Part shown: piece after piece, positions 22,987 through 26,881 of the stretch
Layout of the letters: every line of letters begins with the position of its first letter
Position numbering within the stretch: position 1 is the first letter of the stretch
NCBI GenBank assembly: GCA_900546355.1
Contig: URCM01000035.1
Span: 1-26,881 of the forward strand
From: an uncultured Bacteroides sp.
Lineage (GTDB): Bacteria > Bacteroidota > Bacteroidia > Bacteroidales > Bacteroidaceae
DNA: 26,881 nucleotides
Direction: 5' to 3'
Translations under genes and position numbers: made by a program
The notes under the pieces: generated by a model
The model's input: only the letters and a program-made list of their open reading frames with translations
What the model was told of the DNA's origin: nothing
Database searches by the model: none

Positions 22987-23244
22987 TTACCTTACAATTT
23001 GAATCCTCTGCTTTTCTTCCGGTTGTGGCAGTCTTGTTCCATATCTAAGCCTTTGCCATTGCTCTATGAACCAGTCGGCAATCGGCTTTCTGTTTATCGT
23101 CAGGTTCAGCCTGCTTTCATCGTCAGGGTCATTTTCCACCCTTAAAACATCATCCTTGACATCAAAGTTTCGCCTGTGCTGCTCCGAATAGATTTTACCG
23201 CTGCATTTCAGGGCTTCTTTCTTGACCAAAAGACTTTCAGTCAT
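22987..23244 (-). pseudogene. Unrecognised small ORF, probably a C-terminal gene fragment
   Basis: A minus-strand frame of 85 codons starts at the internal ATG 23244 (MTESLLVKKEALKCSGKIY). The frame itself extends to 23307, but its first part overlaps the DUF2795 terminator and looks random. The product is highly charged and well-composed (RVENDPDDESRLNLTINRK, then PIADWFIEQWQRLRYGTRLP). I do not recognise the family; the look suggests the end of a larger accessory or mobilisation-type protein cut off at the island boundary near 23280. No promoter or start context is seen. A small intact protein is possible. Confidence 0.4.
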
Positions 23245-23280
23245 TTCTTTAGAGAGACAAACCACCCCATCAAACACCAT

Positions 23281-23324
23281 AAAAAACCAACGCGACAAAC
23301 AAATCATCTTTGTTCATCGCGTTG
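23281..23324 (-). terminator. Rho-independent terminator of DUF2795 gene
   Basis: CAACGCGA-CAAACAAA (23289-23303) and TTTGTTCA-TCGCGTTG (23309-23324) pair with one mismatch. In the minus direction the stem is followed by GTTTTTT. It starts about 30 bp after the DUF2795 stop codon. Confidence 0.8.
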
Positions 23325-23355
23325 ATATTTAATTGTTTAACTAATCCGAAGGCTA

Positions 23356-23577
23356 TCAGTATTCCTCCTCGTTGAAGAAGAAATCTTCTTTGCTCGGATA
23401 ATCGGGCCAAATATCTTCAATGCTTTCATATATTTCGCCTTCATCTTCCATTTCTTGCAAGTTTTCGATTACCTCCATCGGAGCTCCCGAACGCATTGCG
23501 TAGTCGATCAGCTCATCTTTTGTTGCGGGCCACGGCGCATCTTCCAATTTTGAGGCCAATTCCAATGTCCAATACAT
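23356..23577 (-). CDS. DUF2795 domain small protein
   Basis: A 73-residue acidic protein (MYWTLELASKLEDAPWPATKDELIDYAMRSG...) matching the short DUF2795 family. The conserved part is AS.LEDAPWPATKDELIDYA.RSGAP..VIENLQEME, ending in an acidic tail (DYPSKEDFFFNEEEY). The function is unknown; the fold is predicted to be a small helical domain. It follows the cob(I)alamin adenosyltransferase gene by 64 bp and has its own good promoter at 23622-23651, part of which lies inside that upstream gene. It can therefore be expressed independently of the operon. Confidence 0.9.
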   Translation of the reverse strand: MYWTLELASKLEDAPWPATKDELIDYAMRSGAPMEVIENLQEMEDEGEIYESIEDIWPDYPSKEDFFFNEEEY

Positions 23578-23621
23578 AGTATCTAATGTTTTTAAAGTTT
23601 TATACTCACATTATCGAGCCA

Positions 23622-23651
23622 CAAAAGTATAACAAATTCTTTCATTTGCAA
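23622..23651 (-). promoter_or_regulatory. Promoter of DUF2795 gene (TTG - 19 bp - TACTTTTG)
   Basis: On the minus strand TTG (23649-23651) and TACTTTTG (23622-23629) have ideal 19-bp spacing. The -33 box is within the last codons of the adenosyltransferase gene. Confidence 0.65.
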
Positions 23652-24214
23652 CTCTTATCCCAATAAATTTCATCGTGTTGTGTTAATTGATTTAACTTAC
23701 GTGATAGAATAAACAAATAGTCAGACAAACGGTTGACAAATTGTTTCATATTTTTCGATATTTCACATTTTTCTTCGGCTGACTCTAATGCCAGAATGCG
23801 GCGTTCGGCACGTCGGCACACCGTACGGCATACGTGGCACACCGAAGCGGCAAACGCTCCTCCGGGCAATACAAAAGCACGAAGCGGAGGTAAGGTGGCG
23901 TCCAGTTCGTCTATGGCTTGTTCCAGCCGCTTTACATGCTCATCGGTAATATCGCTCCCGGCGCACTGTTTTGTCTGTGAAATATCTGTAGCCAGATACG
24001 AACCTAAGGCGAAGAGCTTATGTTGGACAAACTGCAACAACGATTTGTCTGTGCCGTCTTCCATCAGAGAGATGAGGCAGCCAATCTGCGCATTCAGTTC
24101 ATCGACCGTGCCATAAGCCTCTAGCCGCATATGTGTTTTCGGTACCCGCACACCGCCTACCAACGAAGTTGTTCCGTCATCACCCGTGCGTGTATAGATT
24201 ATACTTTTCTTCAT
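23642..24214 (-). CDS. Cob(I)alamin adenosyltransferase, PduO/MMAB type
   Basis: It transfers the adenosyl group of ATP to cob(I)alamin, giving coenzyme B12 for enzymes such as methylmalonyl-CoA mutase. The 190 residues have the ATP-binding N-terminus [17 protein letters not shown] (5-21), [14 protein letters not shown] (32-45), a five-helix bundle, and the C-terminal markers [14 protein letters not shown] and [17 protein letters not shown]. Length is typical for the PduO class. It lies 22 bp after the methyltransferase gene 24237-24920 in the same direction and so probably shares its transcript. Bacteroides species depend on corrinoid uptake, which fits the presence of a salvage enzyme. Confidence 0.96.
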   Translation of the reverse strand: MKKSIIYTRTGDDGTTSLVGGVRVPKTHMRLEAYGTVDELNAQIGCLISLMEDGTDKSLLQFVQHKLFALGSYLATDISQTKQCAGSDITDEHVKRLEQAIDELDATLPPLRAFVLPGGAFAASVCHVCRTVCRRAERRILALESAEEKCEISKNMKQFVNRLSDYLFILSRKLNQLTQHDEIYWDKSCK

Positions 24215-24236
24215 GGTATCTTTGTGGGTTTTCAGA

Positions 24237-24920
24237 TTAAAAGAAATTGACGATACGATGTTCTTTTACCCGCTTCTTATCGAAAAAGACAATCCCGATG
24301 TCGTATAAATCGAAAGTAACCCCTGTACGAGAATCGGCTATCACTTGCTTCCACCATTTTTTCTTGGCTTGTGTAGCATACGGAGTGCCTACAATCATAC
24401 ACGTACGGTCTGTTACACGAGGCAACAGCTGTTCGAACGCTTCTTTGTAATAAGGAGTATGGCCGATATGAACCAACTGCGGACATTCTTTTCCATGCAA
24501 TGCATCATCCAACAGGCGGAGTACATCTCCTGTACGGTAATTTACTTGCCGGTACGAAGCCAGAAAACGTGTTACTTGTTCTTTTTCCTTATCATCCAGC
24601 GTAAGCAATGGAGCCTGTTTCGCCTCGGCCATATAACGGGTCTCTATACCACTTCCGGTGCCTATTTCCAATATCGAATTGGGTTGCCAATAATTAACTA
24701 GCCGAAAAAGAAGACAGTCGGTTTTCTCTCGGTAGTGAGGCCATGTTGCCATGTCCTCGCGGTCATAATGCAGAATCTGAAAGGCGTAATAAGGAGTCTT
24801 TTCGTAAATGACCGATGTAATCAAGAAGAAATCGGAAGGCGAATGCACTCCATATCCACACCTATGCCGAAACCGGCAACACCAATTCCATATCCGTAAA
24901 AACAGGTTTGTACTTACCAT
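24237..24920 (-). CDS. Class I SAM-dependent methyltransferase-like protein
   Basis: 227 residues. The glycine-rich SAM-binding motif I is clear: [19 protein letters not shown] (about residues 82-100). It is followed by an acidic strand end ([12 protein letters not shown]) and a motif II-like [21 protein letters not shown]. The N-terminal part ([24 protein letters not shown]) is typical of a Bacteroidetes group that resembles O-methyltransferases. The usual Asp of motif II is not obvious (VHIGHT instead of VFIDA), so activity is uncertain. It is the first gene before the adenosyltransferase, 22 bp apart. The ferritin gene is upstream, separated by a palindromic terminator. The substrate is unknown. 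Confidence 0.85.
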   Translation of the reverse strand: MVSTNLFLRIWNWCCRFRHRCGYGVHSPSDFFLITSVIYEKTPYYAFQILHYDREDMATWPHYREKTDCLLFRLVNYWQPNSILEIGTGSGIETRYMAEAKQAPLLTLDDKEKEQVTRFLASYRQVNYRTGDVLRLLDDALHGKECPQLVHIGHTPYYKEAFEQLLPRVTDRTCMIVGTPYATQAKKKWWKQVIADSRTGVTFDLYDIGIVFFDKKRVKEHRIVNFF

Positions 24921-24938
24921 AAGAAATCAGATAAAAAT

Positions 24939-24992
24939 ACAGAGGCACAAAGGCACTGAGATGTTGTATACCTCTGTGTCTTCGTGCCTCTG
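24939..24992. terminator. Long palindromic repeat with terminator role after ferritin
   Basis: Arms 24939-24960 (ACAGAGGCACAAAGGCACTG...) and 24971-24992 (...GTGTCTTCGTGCCTCTGT) match at about 19 of 22 positions. In the minus direction ATTTTTATCTGATTTCTT follows. Each arm contains short internal repeats (AGGCACAA, AGGCACTG). It resembles in design the palindrome at 19323-19390. Confidence 0.65.
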
Positions 24993-25019
24993 TTTTCTCT
25001 TTTATCAATCACGGGCCTA

Positions 25020-25505
25020 TTATTCGCGTGCACCCAGTTTATCATTCAGATACAAGATACCGGCATAGTCATTGCATCTCTTCAGTTTGTCGACAATACC
25101 CTGAGCGGTAGCTTCTTCTTCTACTTGTTCGCGGACATATCCCCACAAGAAGTCCTGAGAAGCTTTATCTTTTTCGGCAGAAGCGACATTTACCAGGTCG
25201 TCAATCAACTCGGACACATGGCATTCGTGTTTGTATACATGTTCGAACACCTCTAAAACGCTTCCCCAGCCTTGCGGAACGACATCGATTTTATCTACCT
25301 TGGCAGCACCACCCCGTTTGGCAATATAATCGGCCAAATCGTATGCATGCTGTAACTCTTCCTGCGACTGTTTACGCATCCAGTTGGCAAAGCCATCGAA
25401 ACCTTCTTTCTGCAAATAGAAAGACATGGAAAGATACAAATTGGCTGACCACATCTCTGCTGTGATCTGCTCGTTCATCGCGTTTTGCAATTTTTCTGAA
25501 ATCAT
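25020..25505 (-). CDS. ftnA: Ferritin (non-haem, FtnA type)
   Basis: Ferritin forms a 24-subunit iron-storage cage that oxidises Fe(II) and limits iron-driven oxidative damage. The 161 residues begin MISEKLQNAMNEQITAEMWSANLYLSMSFYL. Ferroxidase-centre residues are in place: Glu17, Tyr24, Glu50 and His53 (QEELQHAYDLADYI), Glu94 (HECHVSELI), Gln127 and Glu130 (REQVEEEATAQGIVDKL). The haem-ligand Met of bacterioferritin is not present at the usual site, and the length fits FtnA rather than Bfr or Dps. It is monocistronic: its own palindromic terminator follows, and no adjoining gene is within 90 bp upstream. No clear Fur-like box or TAnnTTTG promoter was seen. Confidence 0.96.
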   Translation of the reverse strand: MISEKLQNAMNEQITAEMWSANLYLSMSFYLQKEGFDGFANWMRKQSQEELQHAYDLADYIAKRGGAAKVDKIDVVPQGWGSVLEVFEHVYKHECHVSELIDDLVNVASAEKDKASQDFLWGYVREQVEEEATAQGIVDKLKRCNDYAGILYLNDKLGARE

Positions 25506-25599
25506 AGTCGTAATATGTTTTATTCGTTAATAGTCATAAGTAATTCATCTATCCTGTTCCTTACAAAAGAAATGCCAATCATAAAGAGGTGTCAATTTG

Positions 25600-26550
25600 T
25601 CACTCTCGAAAAGGGGCAAGCATTCGCCGTTTTCCCCAAAACCAAGGAGACAAGCCCAATCTGTCTATGCACCATGCTACACCGAATGAACCGAAAACTG
25701 TAAACGGAACCGATACGACAAGGAAGAGCATTCCCGTGGAATCGAACGAAAGATAAGGCACCCAAACTTTCGAAAGCATGGTGAACACTGGCGAGAAAAC
25801 CAATAATATTAATGTGTGTGCTCCTATATAGTCGGAGATGCATTTTACGCTTAAAGGCAGTATGGCATAAATTTTCAAAAGCACACTGACTACCAAATAC
25901 ACGATAGCCACACCTCCCCAGGTAAAGCGGTCTAAGTTTTCTACGTCTGTACTTAACCACGCCAACGGAACCAATGCCCACAACGAAGGACGGAAAAAAC
26001 TGGTAAACATTGTTTCCGAACGGCGAAGGGTAACTCCTGCAAGAAAATACATCGCATTAGGCAATGACACGATATGGCAGATATCTGCCAGAACGGCATA
26101 TATTGTACCTAACAAGAGCAAACAGGAAACAAGTTTCATCCGTCCCAACCTACGGAATACGCCGTAATACGTCAACCCACATAATAGGAATGTATGCAGA
26201 TACCAATAAGGTCCCATCGGATGCAAAAAGAGTTTGTCGAACACCAACCCTATACTCAAGGCATCCACTTTGTCGCGTACGGGAAGCACTGCTGACATGA
26301 CGACATATCCTGTCTCCATAATCAAATAAGGTATAAAAATCCATCCCATCGCACGCAAGAATTCGCGCGGCGGTTTTTCTATGCGCATCAAATAGCCGGA
26401 CAAAATCAGGAATACAGGCATGTGGAACGTATAAACCCATTGTTTCACCAGCGGATATTTATCGCTGAAGAATACCAAATGGAATGCAATCATCAACAAG
26501 ATGCATACGCTTTTCAAATAATCGATTTCGCCGACACGTTTCCTGTCCAT
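25600..26550 (-). CDS. Membrane acyltransferase, family 3 (OafA/YrhL-like)
   Basis: An integral inner-membrane protein of 316 residues predicted to transfer acyl (often acetyl) groups to extracytoplasmic glycans. The start MDRKRVGEIDYLKSVCILLMIAFHLVFF has the family-opening RIGEIDYLK-like motif and the catalytic-type His in IAFHLVFF (about residue 23). About ten hydrophobic segments follow, including FHMPVFLILSGYLM (second family motif), WIFIPYLIMETGYVVM, GPYWYLHTFLLCGLTYY and the closing FTVFGSFGVAWCIDRLGLSPWFWGKR. Full length for the short members of the family. It is isolated, with its own promoter; no polysaccharide cluster is adjacent, so the acceptor glycan is unknown. Confidence 0.9.
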   Translation of the reverse strand: MDRKRVGEIDYLKSVCILLMIAFHLVFFSDKYPLVKQWVYTFHMPVFLILSGYLMRIEKPPREFLRAMGWIFIPYLIMETGYVVMSAVLPVRDKVDALSIGLVFDKLFLHPMGPYWYLHTFLLCGLTYYGVFRRLGRMKLVSCLLLLGTIYAVLADICHIVSLPNAMYFLAGVTLRRSETMFTSFFRPSLWALVPLAWLSTDVENLDRFTWGGVAIVYLVVSVLLKIYAILPLSVKCISDYIGAHTLILLVFSPVFTMLSKVWVPYLSFDSTGMLFLVVSVPFTVFGSFGVAWCIDRLGLSPWFWGKRRMLAPFRE

Positions 26551-26573
26551 ATCACTTCTGTTTTTACAAGGGT

Positions 26574-26581
26574 CAAAGATA
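26574..26581 (-). promoter_or_regulatory. Promoter -7 box (TATCTTTG) of acyltransferase
   Basis: TATCTTTG on the minus strand is a full match to TAnnTTTG, 23 bp upstream of the acyltransferase start. No TTTG is found at -33. Confidence 0.6.
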
Positions 26582-26644
26582 ACGAAAAAACAGATACTTT
26601 ACGCCACTCAGCCTGTTTGATTGAGCCAAATAGGGAAATGTCTC

Positions 26645-26693
26645 CAAGAAAAAATAAGAAACCAAGTAATTGATTGCTCAATACTTGGCTTTC
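26645..26693 (-). terminator. Terminator hairpin following the truncated tRNA-Leu 3' end
   Basis: AAGAAACCAAGTAATTGA (26657-26674) and TCAATACTTGGCTTTCTT (26678-26695) form an imperfect stem around TTGC. In the minus direction TTTTTTCTT follows (26645-26653). It stands in the same place relative to the tRNA 3' copy (26694-26712) as the terminator behind the intact tRNA-Leu. Confidence 0.7.
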
Positions 26694-26712
26694 TTCTTGT
26701 ACCCAGACCCGG
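26694..26712 (-). other. att-like site: 19-bp copy of tRNA-Leu 3' end and flank
   Basis: On the minus strand this reads CCGGGTCTGGGTACAAGAA, identical to 20679-20697 (last 13 bases of tRNA-Leu plus 6 downstream). Upstream of it, the rest of the T arm, the variable arm and the anticodon arm are absent: the match stops abruptly before CCGGG. A partial tRNA 3' end with its own terminator is the usual mark of one junction of an integrated element. The rest of 26551-26881 contains no gene. Confidence 0.75.
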
Positions 26713-26826
26713 TACAAGGCATAGAAATTATAGGAAAATAAAAGAATTTATCTTCCTTATTATCAATTATTTGCATCTTTCTTATTTTCTCTATTTTTGC
26801 CATATTTTGCCCATTTTTCGTCATTA

Positions 26827-26847
26827 AGTACACTTTTAGTACACTTT
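26827..26847 (+). repeat. Direct repeat AGTACACTTT x2 with 11-bp period
   Basis: AGTACACTTT at 26827-26836 and 26838-26847 lies about 115 bp inside the proposed element end. The one-helical-turn spacing suggests protein binding, possibly integrase arm sites or an autoregulator. Confidence 0.6.
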
Positions 26848-26874
26848 GAAATTCCATTTTCTTTTGTACCTTTG
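26845..26874 (+). promoter_or_regulatory. Promoter at window end (TTTG - 18 bp - TACCTTTG)
   Basis: TTTG at 26845-26848 and TACCTTTG at 26867-26874 point rightward out of the window. The -33 box overlaps the second AGTACACTTT repeat, so a protein bound there could control it. The driven gene is not visible; an integrase is the expected first gene of an element ending here. Confidence 0.65.
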
Positions 26875-26881
26875 CAATATC

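Noticed and set aside
25592..25981. Minus-strand 129-codon ORF within the acyltransferase
   Set aside because: It overlaps the acyltransferase in another frame, and its composition is not protein-like.
20679..26712. The two 19-bp tRNA-Leu 3' copies as left and right ends of one element
   Set aside because: They are in opposite orientation and each has its own terminator, and conserved housekeeping genes lie between them. Ends of one element should be direct repeats, so two separate tRNA-Leu loci are more likely.

Overview
The window looks like a chromosomal segment of a gut Bacteroidales species (Bacteroides/Phocaeicola type). The evidence is a SusC/SusD pair, several two-domain FKBP isomerases, a PduO-type adenosyltransferase next to a DUF2795 protein, and repeated promoters of the Bacteroidetes pattern TTTG/TTG, about 19 bp, TAnnTTTG. 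Most genes lack a Shine-Dalgarno sequence. The exact species cannot be read from this window.

Layout. Positions 1-591 hold the C-terminal end of a DUF1703 (AAA-ATPase-like plus PD-(D/E)XK nuclease) protein. Then comes a decayed hexapeptide acetyltransferase remnant (596-925) and a MITE-like repeat (1011-1184). A minus-strand operon of two FKBP-type prolyl isomerases follows, one cytoplasmic and one lipoprotein (1301-2819). Next are a plus-strand sirtuin without zinc cysteines (2955-3659) and a rubredoxin (3731-3895). Positions 4142-11124 form a small polysaccharide utilisation locus: a GH35/DUF5597 beta-galactosidase on the minus strand, divergent from susC-like and susD-like genes. The susC-like promoter is preceded by three ATGTAACAT sites exactly 21 bp apart. 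After a nitroreductase remnant (11534-11800) come pnp (minus), a lipoprotein with a thioredoxin fold lacking its CxxC cysteines, greA with a terminator-like hairpin in its leader, a HIT protein, a SusD-less TonB-dependent receptor, and a second MITE copy. Mannose-1-phosphate guanylyltransferase lies convergent to the receptor.

A tRNA-Leu(CAA) at 20608-20691 borders a small accessory island of about 2.6 kb: an IS30-family element with a nonsense codon, a GC-rich hairpin, an aldo/keto reductase and an unrecognised gene fragment. Minus-strand housekeeping genes follow: DUF2795, cob(I)alamin adenosyltransferase, a methyltransferase, ferritin and a membrane acyltransferase.

The right edge is the most interesting place. 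Positions 26694-26712 repeat, on the minus strand, 19 bp covering the 3' end of tRNA-Leu and the bases just after it. That copy is followed, in the minus direction, by a terminator hairpin, but the rest of the tRNA is missing. This is the signature of one end of an integrative element that used a tRNA-Leu gene as its target. The element body should start at about 26713 and continue beyond the window; the last bases carry a direct repeat with 11-bp period and a good promoter pointing into it.

I found no CRISPR array, phage structural gene or recognisable defence operon. No completely new multi-gene system is visible. The best leads are the att-like site, the susC operator array, the greA leader and the MITE family.
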